From contig JAEYUW010000002.1 of assembly GCA_023432225.1 (NCBI GenBank), forward strand, positions 1-64,000: DNA of 64,000 bases, in the 5' to 3' direction. A program made the translations under genes and the position numbers. Each line of letters starts with the position of its first letter. The stretch's first letter is position 1. Positions 8,301 through 16,397 of this stretch are shown here, piece after piece. The notes under the pieces were generated by a model. It did no database searches. It was not told where the DNA came from and saw only the letters and a program-made list of their open reading frames with translations. The stretch is from Verrucomicrobiota bacterium (GTDB taxonomy: Bacteria; Verrucomicrobiota; Verrucomicrobiia; Opitutales; Opitutaceae).

Positions 8301-8370
8301 CTTGAGCGGACGTTTGTATATGCTGACGTTGATGAGGCTACTTGAAAACGTGGCCGCGGTTGATCCGCTT

Positions 8371-8471
8371 GTCGCCGCCGGGACGGCGGCGACCACCTCG
8401 GAGCGGCTCGTCGGGGACGACTCGCCCTACCTTCGGGCAATCCGCATTCCGCAATCCGAAATCCGCAATTT
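8371..8471. repeat. GC-rich hairpin followed by quasi-periodic AATCCGC words
   Basis: 8371-8393 is a perfect hairpin (GTCGCCGCC-GGGAC-GGCGGCGAC). It is followed by an imperfect hairpin ending in cgccctacc and by tandem caatccgcattccgcaatcc-type words up to the end of the E1 gene. Fills the gap between the E1 fusion and the upstream small gene. Confidence 0.75.
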
Positions 8472-8473
8472 CC

Positions 8474-10582
8474 TCAGCCCATCCACGCGGCGATGGCGTC
8501 GATGATCTTGTCTTTGCTCGGGCGATACACGGCTTCGAGTTCGGGGGCGAAGGGGACGGGGATGTCCATCGCCGCGATGCGCAGCGGGGCGGCCTTGAGC
8601 TGGCCCCAGTGCTCTTCGGTGAGGCGCGCGACGAGTTCGGCGCCGAAGCCGTGCGTCTTGCGGCCTTCGTGCACGATGACGAGGCGGCCGGTGCGCGCGA
8701 CGGAGGACTTGATCGCGTCGAGCTTCAGTGGCGAGAGCGCGCGCAGGTCGAAGAGGTCGAAGGTCGTTTCGTATTCGTCGGCGAAATATTGGCAGGCGTC
8801 GGTGCAGTGCAGGACCATTTCGCCGTAGGTGACGATCGTTGCGAAGTCGCCGGTGCGGACGTGGCGCGGTTGCCAGATGGCGCGGTAGTTCGGGTCCCAC
8901 TGCACGGGGTGTTTGCCGCGGCGGTAGAGGCCCTTGTGCTCGAAGACGATCACGGGGTTGTCGTCTTCGTAGGCGGCGAGGAGCGCGTTGAAGGCGTCCT
9001 GTGGCGTGGACGGATAGAGCGCCTTGAGGCCGGGGAAGGAGAGGAGCGCGGATTCGAGTTCCTGCGAGTGGAACGAGCCGAAGGTGAGGCCGCCGCCGCA
9101 GGGGAAACGGAACACGAGCGGGACTTTCTGGCCGGCGCGGAAGTGGTAGGTCGCGGCGTTGAGGACGAGCTGCGTCGTGGCGTCGGTGGCGAAGTCGGCG
9201 AACTGGAATTCCTCGATCGGGCGGTGACCGATGCTGGCGAGGCCGATGGCGTAGCCGGTGGAGGCGGACTCGCAGAGGGGAGTGCTGAGGACGCGCGGGC
9301 GGCCGAAATCTTTCAGGAGACCTTCGGTGACTTTGAACGCGCCGCCGTAGGTGCCGATGTCCTGACCGAGCACGAGCGACTCGGGGCGCTCGGCGAGGAT
9401 TTTGCGGAGGGCACGGTTGATGGCCTGCGCTAGAGTCAGATTTTCGATTTTTGATTTTGGATTCTCGATTGCGGCAGGCTGCGAATGGGTGGCGGCTGCC
9501 TGACCGCTGATCGCTGACCGCTGATCGCTATCGAGGCTTGGCGTCCACGGGAACGGCGCGGCGTCGGGCGCGAAGAGGTCTTCGAGCATGCCCTCGGGCG
9601 TGATGGGCGGGAGGGCCATCGCGGACTTGATCGAGGTTTCGACGAAGTCGCGGACCTCGGCGTCGATCGCGTCGAGTTTCGCGCCGAGGCCGGCGGCGGC
9701 GAGCGTGGCGCGCCAGCGCGGGAGCGGATCTTCGGCGAGGATCGCTTCGGCTTCGCCGGGCTTCATGTAGTCGCAGGTGTCGTAGGCGGCGTGGCCGCGG
9801 AGGCGGAACGTGCGGGCTTCGATCAGAATCGGGCGCGAGGTGCTGCGGGCGCGGTCGATGGCGACGCCGAGTGTGCGCAGGACGTTTTCCGGATCGGCGC
9901 AATCCATGGAAAAACCTTCCATGCCGTAGCCGCGGGCGCGGTCGTGGAGGTTGGCGGAGATGAATTGTTCGGAGCAGGGCGTCGAGTAGGCGTAGCCGTT
10001 GTTCTCGATGACGAAAATCACAGGCACGCCGAGCACGGCGGCGAGGTTGAGCGATTCGTGGATGTCGCCGGTGGAGCTGGACCCGTCGCCGAAGAAGGCG
10101 AAGCCGACGGCGTTTTTGCCGGCGCGGCGCTGCGAGTCGACGGCACCGACGACGTTCGAGAGCATGATGCCGAGGTGCGAAATCATCGGCAGGCTGCGCG
10201 CGGCGGGGTCGCCGTGGTGGATGTTGCCTTCGCGCGCTTTGGTGGGGCTGCCGGAGTTGGCGAAGTATTGCGCGAGGTGCTCGCAGAGGTGTCCGCTCCA
10301 GACGAGGTGTCCGCCGAAGCCGCGGTGGGAGAAGGAGACGACGTCGACGGATTTGTCGGCGAGGAGCGCGAGCGGGCAGATGAGGGCTTCGTTGCCCTGG
10401 CCGCCGGTAACGGTGCCGCGGATGAGGCCCTGGCGGAAGAGGTCGAGGATGCGGTTGTCGCCGGTGCGCGCGAGCTGCATCCAGGCGTAGAGCTGGAGGA
10501 GCGTGGCGGAGCGGTCGCGTGCGAGGTCGGCGAGGCGGAGGTCGCGGCGTTGGAACAGCGTGGGAGTCGCGGGAAACGTCAT
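8474..10582 (-). CDS. Thiamine-dependent 2-oxoacid dehydrogenase E1, alpha/beta fusion
   Basis: Decarboxylating component of a pyruvate or branched-chain 2-oxoacid dehydrogenase complex. The ~702-residue chain joins an alpha half (residues 1-350; thiamine-diphosphate motif GDGSSSTGDIHES...ENNGYAYST near 200-235) and a beta half (from ~382; LTLAQAINRAL..., GQDIGTYGG, FQFADF). The joint (351-381, read as QRSAISGQAAATHSQ then IENPKSKIEN) is encoded by two dispersed repeats, so the linker is repeat-derived. The ATG at 10582 is chosen over an upstream start because family similarity begins just after it. No E2 gene is adjacent. Substrate class uncertain. Confidence 0.9.
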   Translation of the reverse strand: MTFPATPTLFQRRDLRLADLARDRSATLLQLYAWMQLARTGDNRILDLFRQGLIRGTVTGGQGNEALICPLALLADKSVDVVSFSHRGFGGHLVWSGHLCEHLAQYFANSGSPTKAREGNIHHGDPAARSLPMISHLGIMLSNVVGAVDSQRRAGKNAVGFAFFGDGSSSTGDIHESLNLAAVLGVPVIFVIENNGYAYSTPCSEQFISANLHDRARGYGMEGFSMDCADPENVLRTLGVAIDRARSTSRPILIEARTFRLRGHAAYDTCDYMKPGEAEAILAEDPLPRWRATLAAAGLGAKLDAIDAEVRDFVETSIKSAMALPPITPEGMLEDLFAPDAAPFPWTPSLDSDQRSAISGQAAATHSQPAAIENPKSKIENLTLAQAINRALRKILAERPESLVLGQDIGTYGGAFKVTEGLLKDFGRPRVLSTPLCESASTGYAIGLASIGHRPIEEFQFADFATDATTQLVLNAATYHFRAGQKVPLVFRFPCGGGLTFGSFHSQELESALLSFPGLKALYPSTPQDAFNALLAAYEDDNPVIVFEHKGLYRRGKHPVQWDPNYRAIWQPRHVRTGDFATIVTYGEMVLHCTDACQYFADEYETTFDLFDLRALSPLKLDAIKSSVARTGRLVIVHEGRKTHGFGAELVARLTEEHWGQLKAAPLRIAAMDIPVPFAPELEAVYRPSKDKIIDAIAAWMG
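9440..9529. repeat. Two quasi-periodic repeats inside the E1 fusion gene
   Basis: 9440-9471 is a GATTTTCGATTTTGG-type repeat, also found in lpdA at 19458-19490. 9501-9529 is a tgaccgctgatcgc-type repeat. Both stay in frame and encode the alpha/beta linker. Confidence 0.8.
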
Positions 10583-10732
10583 TGCGATTATGACAAAGGA
10601 CGGTGCGGCGAGCGGCGCAGTGCGCGAGGATATTTTAGGGGCGTGCCGCGTCATCAGAACGGGCGCGGGGCGGCGCACGGGGGCTAATCGGGCGAGGGTG
10701 GCGCCAGTTTTTCGAGCGGCGCAAACCATCGA

Positions 10733-10757
10733 GAAGCCGGCTGGAAGCCGGCGCTAC
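10733..10757. repeat. Single hairpin half-element
   Basis: GCCGGCT-GGA-AGCCGGC hairpin followed by gctac, the same word and end motif as the right arm of the paired element at 58043-58095. It sits just past the UPF0173 stop. The rest of the 176-base gap shows nothing else I can name. Confidence 0.75.
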
Positions 10758-10758
10758 T

Positions 10759-11439
10759 TCAGAACTCGAGCTGTTCGCCGGGCTTCAGGGCGCGGACCTT
10801 GTGGTTGGCACGGGCGGCGCGTTGGGCGAAGGCGTCGCCGTCCTGCGCGATCTTCGGCCAGGTGTTGTAGTGCATCGGGACGGTCAGGCTCGGACGGAGA
10901 TAGTCCAGGGCGAGCAGGGCGTCGTCGGGCCCCATGGTGTAGTTGTCGCCGATGGGAATCATGGCGAGATCGAGGCCGTTGCGGCCGATGAGCGCCATGT
11001 CGGAGAAGAGCGCGGTGTCGCCGGCGTGGTAGATGTGTTTGCCGTCGGCGGACACGAGCACGCCGCAGGCAACGCCGCCGTAGGGCGGGTTTTCCTGGAG
11101 CTCGATGCTCGAGGTGTGGAAGGCGAGGGTGAGCTTCACGCGGCCGAAGGGGAAATTGAAGCCGCCGCCGGGATTCAGGTCGTGCGTCTTCGCGCCGCGC
11201 TTGGCGAGGTATTCGCAGATCTCGTAGTTGGCGATGATCGTGGCGCCGGTGCGTTGGGCGATGGCGAGAGCGTCGGCGCAGTGGTCGTTGTGGCCGTGCG
11301 AAATGACGAGGTAGTCGCACGCGATGTCCTTCGCTTTGGTTTGGCTGGCGGGATTCTCGTCGAAAAACGGATCGAAAACGATGCGCGCCTGGCTGGTTTC
11401 GAGCAGGAACGTGGAGTGACCGAAATAGGTGAAGCGCAT
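10759..11439 (-). CDS. UPF0173-type metal-dependent hydrolase
   Basis: 226 residues with the metallo-beta-lactamase fold. The metal motif HGHNDH is near residue 48, AGDTALFSD supplies a metal-bridging Asp, and MHYNTWP near residue 190 supplies the last His. This is the layout of the UPF0173 family (YtkL-like), cytoplasmic hydrolases of unknown natural substrate. Start at 11439 gives the family N-terminus MRFTYFGHSTFLLE. Confidence 0.92.
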   Translation of the reverse strand: MRFTYFGHSTFLLETSQARIVFDPFFDENPASQTKAKDIACDYLVISHGHNDHCADALAIAQRTGATIIANYEICEYLAKRGAKTHDLNPGGGFNFPFGRVKLTLAFHTSSIELQENPPYGGVACGVLVSADGKHIYHAGDTALFSDMALIGRNGLDLAMIPIGDNYTMGPDDALLALDYLRPSLTVPMHYNTWPKIAQDGDAFAQRAARANHKVRALKPGEQLEF

Positions 11440-11452
11440 GGGATGGAAAACC

Positions 11453-11485
11453 AGTAGCGAGTAGCGGGTAGTGAGTAGCGAGTAG
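11453..11485. repeat. Quasi-periodic agtagcg repeat (single half)
   Basis: Four imperfect copies of agtagcg/agtagtg upstream of the UPF0173 gene. The same words form an inverted pair at 21170-21275. Just beyond it is a gaagactgaggacggagaac stretch related to 13485-13515. Confidence 0.65.
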
Positions 11486-11570
11486 GCTGCGCGCGGGCGG
11501 GAGCGGACGGCGGAAGACTGAGGACGGAGAACGAGGCGGCGCGGCGGGCGGAGGGGCGTTTGGCCTCTGC

Positions 11571-11651
11571 TGTCATTCTGAGCGGAGCGAAGAATCCAGG
11601 CGTGTCCGCACCGCGCATGCTGCTGGATTCTTCGCTCCGCTCAGAATGACA
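11571..11651. repeat. Perfect 29-base inverted repeat
   Basis: Arms 11571-11599 and 11623-11651 are exact reverse complements (outer ends tgtcattctgagcgg / ccgctcagaatgaca). The spacer is 23 bases. It lies in the 282-base gap between two minus-strand genes, with no other feature except the half repeat at 11453-11485. Confidence 0.9.
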
Positions 11652-11721
11652 GATTCGGGAGGTTGCAAGTGAGTCGGACGCGCCGCGCGGTATTGAACGC
11701 GTTGGGGACGGCGCGTTCCGC

Positions 11722-12708
11722 CTACTCTGCGACGGTGCGCGAGATGGCTTCGAGTTCGGCCATGACTTGCGCCGTCATTTTCTCGATGGTCGCGAGAGCG
11801 CCGAAGTTTTCGCGGAGTTGTTCCGGGCGGGAGGCGCCGAGGATCACCGTGCTGACGTTCGGGTTTTTCAGGCACCACGCGATGGCAACCTGAGGGAGGG
11901 GCGCGCCGATGCGTTGCGCGATGGCGGCGAATTTTTTCACGGCTTCGATTTTGCGCTCGGAGCCGAAACCGGTGAGGCGCTTGCGCAGCCACTCGAGGCT
12001 CTCCATGTGCAGGCGCGAGTCGGCGGGGACGCCTTCGTTGTATTTGCCGGTGAGGAGGCCGCTGGCGAGCGGGGACCAGATCGTGGTGCCGTAGCCGCGG
12101 GCTTTGCAGAGGGGAGTGAGTTCGCGCTCGAAGCGGGTGCGATGAAAGAGATTGTATTGCGGTTGCTCGACGACCGGGGCGTGGAAGCCGAATTTATCGC
12201 AGATCGCGAAGACCTCGTTGATCTGCTCGGCGGTCCACTCGCTGGTGCCCCAGTAGAGGACTTTGCCTTGCGAAATGAGATCGTGCATCGCGCGCACGGT
12301 TTCCATCAGCGGCGTCTCGGGGTCAGGCCGGTGGCAGAAGAGGATGTCGACGTGGTCGTGTTGCAGGCGGCGCAGCGACGCCTCGCAACCCTCGATGACG
12401 TGCTTGCGGGAGAGGCCCATTTCGTTCGGACCGTCGTGCTCGGCGCCGAAATAGATTTTCGTGGAGAGGACGTAGCTGCCGCGACGCCAGCCGGATTTTT
12501 TCAGGATTTCGCCCATGACGACTTCGGCCTGGCCGTCGGCGTAGCCCTCGGCGTTGTCGAAGAAGTTCACGCCGGCGTCGTAGGCCGTGTGCATGAGATC
12601 GCGCGCGGTGTCGCTGCTGATCTGGTTGCCGAAGGTGACCCACGCGCCGAAGGAGAGGGCGGAGACTTTGAGGCCGGTCGTGCCGACGCGGCGATAGGGC
12701 ATGTCCAT
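11722..12708 (-). CDS. Aldo/keto reductase, potassium-channel beta-subunit type
   Basis: 328-residue NADPH-dependent oxidoreductase with a TIM barrel. Catalytic residues are visible: Asp in FFDNAEGYADG (with Tyr four residues later), Lys in LSTKIYFG and His in ILFCHRPDP. The N-terminus MPYRRVGTTGLKVSALSFGAWVT and the tail match the Kv-beta/YghZ-like branch. Substrate unknown; reduction of carbonyls from lipid or quinone damage would fit the neighbouring MarR/dioxygenase genes. Start is ambiguous between ATGs at 12708 and 12702. Confidence 0.93.
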   Translation of the reverse strand: MDMPYRRVGTTGLKVSALSFGAWVTFGNQISSDTARDLMHTAYDAGVNFFDNAEGYADGQAEVVMGEILKKSGWRRGSYVLSTKIYFGAEHDGPNEMGLSRKHVIEGCEASLRRLQHDHVDILFCHRPDPETPLMETVRAMHDLISQGKVLYWGTSEWTAEQINEVFAICDKFGFHAPVVEQPQYNLFHRTRFERELTPLCKARGYGTTIWSPLASGLLTGKYNEGVPADSRLHMESLEWLRKRLTGFGSERKIEAVKKFAAIAQRIGAPLPQVAIAWCLKNPNVSTVILGASRPEQLRENFGALATIEKMTAQVMAELEAISRTVAE

Positions 12709-12789
12709 AAACGCGAGTGTGGGGGCCGGTGCGGGTTTGTCTAATGCGGTTTAGCCAGCGCGCTCCCCACCTCGGGTGGCAGCTGAAAC

Positions 12790-12812
12790 AAAGTCACGTA
12801 TTACGTGACTTT
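12790..12812 (-). terminator. Perfect 10-bp hairpin with T-rich tail (terminator or operator)
   Basis: Arms AAAGTCACGT and ACGTGACTTT are exact complements around a 3-base loop. On the minus strand the stem is followed by TTTGTTT. It lies 22 bases past the carboxylesterase stop, so it can end that operon. It is also about 80 bases upstream of the aldo/keto reductase, so a regulator site is an alternative. Confidence 0.6.
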
Positions 12813-12833
12813 TGCCGTCGCGACGGGCAGCGC

Positions 12834-13466
12834 CTACGCGATCGAACGAAGAAACTCCTGCGCGCTCGCGAAGTCGCCGGGCACGAGGCCGTGGCTGGCG
12901 GTGTGCGTGCGCAAGGTGACTTCGGCGCCGGCGCGGCGGAAGATTTCGGCGAGACGCGGCGGGTGATCGGCGGGCACGATGGGATCGACGCTGCCCGCGG
13001 AGATCAGCACGCGTTTGCCGGTGAGGGGGCGCGCGGCGTCGGTCGGAGCTGCGGGTTCCAAGACGACCATCGGGCGAAGGAGAACGGCGGCGGCGAGCGA
13101 TTCCGGACGGAGGAGCAGGAGCGAGGCGGCGATGTTGGCGCCGTTGGAGAAGCCGATGGCGGTGAGGCGCGAGGCGGCGAAGCCGTATTCGCGCGCCGCG
13201 GCGGCGATGAAGTCGGCGAGGGCATGCGTGCGTCGCTCGACGTCGGCGAGATCGAACACGCCTTCGGCGAAACGCTTGAAGAAGCGCGGCGCGCCGCGCT
13301 CGAGCACGTCGCCGCGCGGGCTGAGTAACGCGGCGCCGGGCGCGAGCTGGCGGCCAACGGGAAGCAAGTCGTGTTCGTCACCACCGGTGCCATGGAGGAG
13401 CAGCAGCGGTGCGGCGACGGGATCGCGGGCGGGCTCAAAAATGTGTTGGTAGGAGAGCGTGGACAT
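12834..13466 (-). CDS. Carboxylesterase/phospholipase-type alpha/beta hydrolase (MhqD-like)
   Basis: 210 residues. Oxyanion region LLLHGTGGDEHDLLP, nucleophile elbow IGFSNGANIA, acid region SAGSVDPIVP, and His in HTASHGLVPGDF complete the triad. This is the group that includes Bacillus MhqD, co-regulated with ring-cleaving dioxygenases in response to quinones. Here it is the third gene of the MarR-dioxygenase-hydrolase set, separated from the dioxygenase by a 220-base gap filled with a palindromic element. Confidence 0.88.
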   Translation of the reverse strand: MSTLSYQHIFEPARDPVAAPLLLLHGTGGDEHDLLPVGRQLAPGAALLSPRGDVLERGAPRFFKRFAEGVFDLADVERRTHALADFIAAAAREYGFAASRLTAIGFSNGANIAASLLLLRPESLAAAVLLRPMVVLEPAAPTDAARPLTGKRVLISAGSVDPIVPADHPPRLAEIFRRAGAEVTLRTHTASHGLVPGDFASAQEFLRSIA

Positions 13467-13547
13467 GGCGAGCGGATGAAGGAGGATCGAGGACGGAGAA
13501 CTGAGGACGGATGACGGACGGGGGGCGCGAGGCGGGCGGCTCGGAAA

Positions 13548-13676
13548 ATGTAGGGCGGGGTCGCCGGACCCCGCCGCGAACGGGATGGCGGGTGCGCTGA
13601 ACGGCGGGGTCGGGAGACCCCGCCCTACATCGGGACTGCGAAACGTTGCAAGGCGTGGTGCGGCGCCCCGCTATAC
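13548..13676. repeat. Composite three-hairpin element, GTAGGGC ends
   Basis: Two facing hairpins with stem GGCGGGGTC...GACCCCGCC and outer ends atgtagggc / gccctacat (13548-13630). They are followed by aaacgttgcaaggc and a third, weaker hairpin ending in ctatacat. The same three-part arrangement, including aaacg-tgcaaggc, recurs at 18287-18418. Confidence 0.85.
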
Positions 13677-13686
13677 ATTTGTTGGG

Positions 13687-14616
13687 TTAGTCGAGCTTCG
13701 GCAGTGCGGCTTCGATTTCGGCGCGGTGCGGTTCGAGGCGCGGTGGAAGCGAGAGCTTTTGGCCGAGGGCTTCGACGGATTCGTCGATGGCGAAGCCGGG
13801 TTGATCGGTCGCGATCTCGAAGAGCACGCCGGCGGGTTCGCGATAGTAGATCGATTTGAAGTAGGCGCGATCGATCACGGGGCTGACATGCGCACCGGCC
13901 GTGACGAGGAGCTCGTGCGCGGCGAGGTGCTGCGTGTCGTCGGCAACGCGGAATGCGATGTGATGCACCGTGCCGGCGCCGTTGAGACCGCGAGGGAGCT
14001 TCGGGTCGGTGAAGAGATCGACGTAGGTGCCGGGGCCGCCGGTCGCGACAGTGTAGCGTGCGCGGTGGCCTTCTTGCGCTTGGAGGCGATAGCCCATGAT
14101 TTTCGTGAGCATGGTCGCGGTCGGCAGCGCGTCGGTGAGCGCGAGCGTGCTGCTGTGGAAACCGCGGATGCCATGCTCAGCGGGGACGTCAGTCGAGGGC
14201 GCGGGGGCGCGGGAATCGACCTCGGCGGTGGCGACGAGTTCGAGGCGCATGCCGTCGGGATCGGCAAAGGCGAGCACTTGGTCGCCGAAGCGCGTTTCCA
14301 CGGGCTCAGTCGCGACCTTCAGCGCAGTGAGGCGCTTTTGCCAGTAGGTGAGGGACGCGGCGGGGATCGAGAAGGCGGTGGCGTAGGCCTGACCGGTGCC
14401 GGGGCGGCCGCGCCGCAGACCCTGCCACGGGAAAAACGTCAGCGCGGTGCCGGGCGAGCCGACGTTGTCGCCGTAGTAGAGGTGGTAGGTGCCGGGATCG
14501 TCCTGGTTGACCGACTTCTTGACGAAACGCAGGCCAAGGACGCGGGTATAGAAGTCCAGATTGGTCTTCGGGTCGGCGGCGATGGCGGTGATGTGATGGA
14601 GGCCGAGGAGTTTCAT
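13687..14616 (-). CDS. Ring-cleaving dioxygenase of the VOC superfamily (MhqO-like)
   Basis: 309 residues, two VOC modules. The first starts LLGLHHITAIAADPKTNLDFYTRVLG; the second starts about residue 150 with GIRGFHSSTLALTD. Candidate Fe(II) ligands are the His of LHHIT, the His of TVHHIAF near 218 and the Glu of AGVLFEIATD near 268. Such enzymes open hydroquinone or catechol rings. A MarR gene lies 37 bases upstream and an MhqD-like hydrolase downstream, the grouping known from the Bacillus MhqR regulon. The operator-like site at 14619-14636 abuts its start. Confidence 0.9.
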   Translation of the reverse strand: MKLLGLHHITAIAADPKTNLDFYTRVLGLRFVKKSVNQDDPGTYHLYYGDNVGSPGTALTFFPWQGLRRGRPGTGQAYATAFSIPAASLTYWQKRLTALKVATEPVETRFGDQVLAFADPDGMRLELVATAEVDSRAPAPSTDVPAEHGIRGFHSSTLALTDALPTATMLTKIMGYRLQAQEGHRARYTVATGGPGTYVDLFTDPKLPRGLNGAGTVHHIAFRVADDTQHLAAHELLVTAGAHVSPVIDRAYFKSIYYREPAGVLFEIATDQPGFAIDESVEALGQKLSLPPRLEPHRAEIEAALPKLD

Positions 14617-14618
14617 GG

Positions 14619-14636
14619 TGGTTTGATGTTAAAGTA
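14619..14636. promoter_or_regulatory. Second MarR operator-like site upstream of the dioxygenase
   Basis: TGGTTTGATGTTAAAGTA matches the palindrome at 15122-15139 at 15 of 18 positions. It lies 2 bases upstream of the dioxygenase start codon, over the ribosome-binding region, so the regulator could block both genes. Confidence 0.6.
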
Positions 14637-14653
14637 TTCAGGAAAATAAAAAA

Positions 14654-15100
14654 TCAACCGGGCGGCAGGCCGATCTTTTTGCAGAGGCGGCCGAGGTCGA
14701 GGAGTTCGGTCGAGGAAAGGCGGTTCATTTCGCGGGAGACGTTGGCGACGACCTTGGGGAAGAGCTCGGCGATGAACTTCTGGCCTTTGTCGGTGAGTTT
14801 CACGACGACGAAGCGACGGTCGGCGGGATCGCGCTCGCGGGCGACGAGGCCGGCCTTTTCGAGATTGTCGACGACGAGGGTGAGATTGCCGCCGGAACGG
14901 AGGAGCTTTTCGGCGAGTTCGCCCTGACAGAGCGGACCGATGTGGTAGATGGACTCGAGGACGCCAAACTGGGTGACCGTCAGCCCTTCGGGGAGGACAG
15001 CGTGGACACGCGAGGACACGGATTCGGCGGCGCGCTGGAGCTTGATGAAGGCGTTCAGGGCGTTGATTTCTTCGATTGTGCCGCGGTGGCGTGTTCCCAT
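14654..15100 (-). CDS. MarR-family regulator (MhqR-like)
   Basis: 148 residues with a winged helix-turn-helix: VTQFGVLESIYHIGPLCQGELAEKLL (first helices), then GGNLTLVVDNLEKAGLVARER as recognition helix and DPADRRFVVVKLTDKG as the wing carrying the D-R-R signature. Likely a dimeric repressor. The perfect palindrome 22 bases upstream of its start and the related site before the dioxygenase suggest autoregulation and control of the downstream genes. The ligand is inferred to be a quinone or similar electrophile, by analogy only. Confidence 0.9.
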   Translation of the reverse strand: MGTRHRGTIEEINALNAFIKLQRAAESVSSRVHAVLPEGLTVTQFGVLESIYHIGPLCQGELAEKLLRSGGNLTLVVDNLEKAGLVARERDPADRRFVVVKLTDKGQKFIAELFPKVVANVSREMNRLSSTELLDLGRLCKKIGLPPG

Positions 15101-15121
15101 GGCGGCGACGATGCGCGGAGA

Positions 15122-15139
15122 TAGTTTGATGTCAAACTA
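15122..15139. promoter_or_regulatory. Perfect 18-bp palindrome, likely MarR operator
   Basis: TAGTTTGATGTCAAACTA: 8-base arms are exact complements around a TG centre. It lies 22 bases upstream of the MarR start codon, a usual position for a MarR autorepressor site, and is AT-rich in a GC-rich region. A diverged second copy is at 14619-14636. Confidence 0.75.
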
Positions 15140-15179
15140 AATGTTGGCCGAGGCTCGTGGAGCAGGCGCGGAATCGAAT

Positions 15180-15340
15180 CGCGGCGGCGACGGAGCGCCG
15201 CCCTCCAGCCTGATCTACGCGTCCGTGTCGCTATCACGAGAAAAGGCGGGGTTTGGCGACCCCGCCCTGCAGTTTTGGCGGCGTTTGGGCGGCGGTGGCC
15301 GCGCGCAAAAGCGGTTTGGTCCGGTCGGAGACCGGACCTA
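15180..15340. repeat. Cluster of single hairpin half-elements
   Basis: Three unpaired arms of different families in tandem: gcggcggcgac...cgccgccctcca (15182-15208; relative at 53862-53890), GGCGGGGTTTGGCGACCCCGCC (15251-15272; as in 13548-13676), and GGTCCGGTC-GGA-GACCGGACC ending in tac (15318-15340). They fill the 202-base gap between the MarR gene and rpiB. Confidence 0.75.
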
Positions 15341-15341
15341 C

Positions 15342-15779
15342 TCAGGCTTCGATTTTGGCGATGCGGGCTTGGTGGCGACCGCCTTCAAAGGCGGTCGCGA
15401 GCCAGACGCGGACGATTTTGAGGGCCTCGTCTTCGGTGATCGTGCGCTGACCGAGCGAGAGGACGTTGCCGTCGTTGTGCGAGCGGTTCCAGATGGCGAC
15501 CTGCTCGTTCCAGCAGAGACCGCAGCGGATACCTTTCACTTTGTTGGCGACAATGGCTTCGCCGTTACCCGAACCGCCGAGCACGATGCCGCGCTCGAAC
15601 TCGCCGCGCGCGACGGCCTCCGCGGTCGGGCGGATGAAGTCGGGGTAGTCGCACGGGGCGTCGGAGGTGGTGCCGAAGTCGCGGACGGTGTGTCCGTCGG
15701 CGAGCAGCATGGCTTTGATCTTCTCCTTGTAGGCGAAGCCGGCGTGGTCGGAGCCGATGGCGATCGAGAATTTCTTCAT
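15342..15779 (-). CDS. rpiB: Ribose 5-phosphate isomerase B
   Basis: Interconverts ribose 5-phosphate and ribulose 5-phosphate in the pentose phosphate pathway. The 145-residue product has the RpiB/LacAB fold: IAIGSDHAGFAYKEKI at the N-terminus, DYPDFIRPTAEAVARGE, and GIVLGGSGNGEAIVANKVKGIRCGLCW. The active-site base Cys of many RpiB proteins is replaced by Ser in GGSGNG, as in one known branch. ATG at 15779 chosen over 15875, because the extra 32 residues would run into the divergent lipoprotein promoter. Confidence 0.95.
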   Translation of the reverse strand: MKKFSIAIGSDHAGFAYKEKIKAMLLADGHTVRDFGTTSDAPCDYPDFIRPTAEAVARGEFERGIVLGGSGNGEAIVANKVKGIRCGLCWNEQVAIWNRSHNDGNVLSLGQRTITEDEALKIVRVWLATAFEGGRHQARIAKIEA

Positions 15780-15863
15780 GGAAAGGCGGAGGGCGGTGAA
15801 CGAGGGCGGTTTGCGGGTGTCGTTATTCCGGTCACTTTTTTCACCAGCAAACAAATTCCCGCC

Positions 15864-16283
15864 ATGAAAACCCACGTCTTATTACTGCTCGTCTCACTCG
15901 TGTTCCTCGCCGGTTGTTCGTCGACGCCCGATCAGAGGATCGCGGAAAACCAGGCGGCGTTCGCGCAGTTCGCCCCGCAAGTGCAGCAAAATCTGCGCGC
16001 GGGGCGCGTCGACATCGGCTACACGGAGCAGATGGTGCTGATCGCACTGGGTGAACCAGCGGGGCGCTTCGAGCGCGTGGATCAGAGCGGGCGGAGCGAG
16101 GTGTGGGTTTACCGGAAAAGCGCGCCGCGGTTCAGCTTTGGTTTTGGCGTGGGCAGCTACGGGCGGCACTCGGCGACGAGCCTCGGCGTGAGCACGTCGA
16201 CCGGCGGCTACTACGACGACGAGGCGCTGCGGGTGGAGTTTCAGCTCGGCCGCGTGACGCGGATCGATTTTCGGAAGGGGTGA
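15864..16283 (+). CDS. Small outer-membrane-type lipoprotein (SmpA/BamE-like)
   Basis: 139 residues: lipoprotein signal MKTHVLLLLVSLVFLAGC with lipobox LAGC, then a SmpA/OmlA-like domain (IGYTEQMVLIALGEPAGRFERVDQSGRSEVWVY), in which the GEP turn is typical of BamE-type proteins. The tail is Gly/Ser/Tyr-rich. Attached to a membrane, probably in envelope assembly; BamE itself is only one candidate. Divergent from rpiB, with an 84-base shared promoter region. Confidence 0.82.
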   Translation: MKTHVLLLLVSLVFLAGCSSTPDQRIAENQAAFAQFAPQVQQNLRAGRVDIGYTEQMVLIALGEPAGRFERVDQSGRSEVWVYRKSAPRFSFGFGVGSYGRHSATSLGVSTSTGGYYDDEALRVEFQLGRVTRIDFRKG

Positions 16284-16300
16284 GTAGGGCGCGGCGAGTT

Positions 16301-16397
16301 GAGTAGGTCCGGCTTCAGCCGGACTGAACCGACGCTCGCCCGGTGGTCGAAGCGGTGAGTGAGAATCCAAGTGGACCGGCTGAAGCCGGCCCTACTC
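16301..16397. repeat. Composite palindromic element, GAGTAGG...CCTACTC ends
   Basis: Left hairpin CCGGCT-TC-AGCCGG and right hairpin CCGGCT-GA-AGCCGG, with outer ends gagtaggtcc and ggccctactc. The spacer is about 50 bases. It overlaps the stop codon of the HAD gene, so it may also form the shared 3' hairpin of the two convergent genes. Confidence 0.85.
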
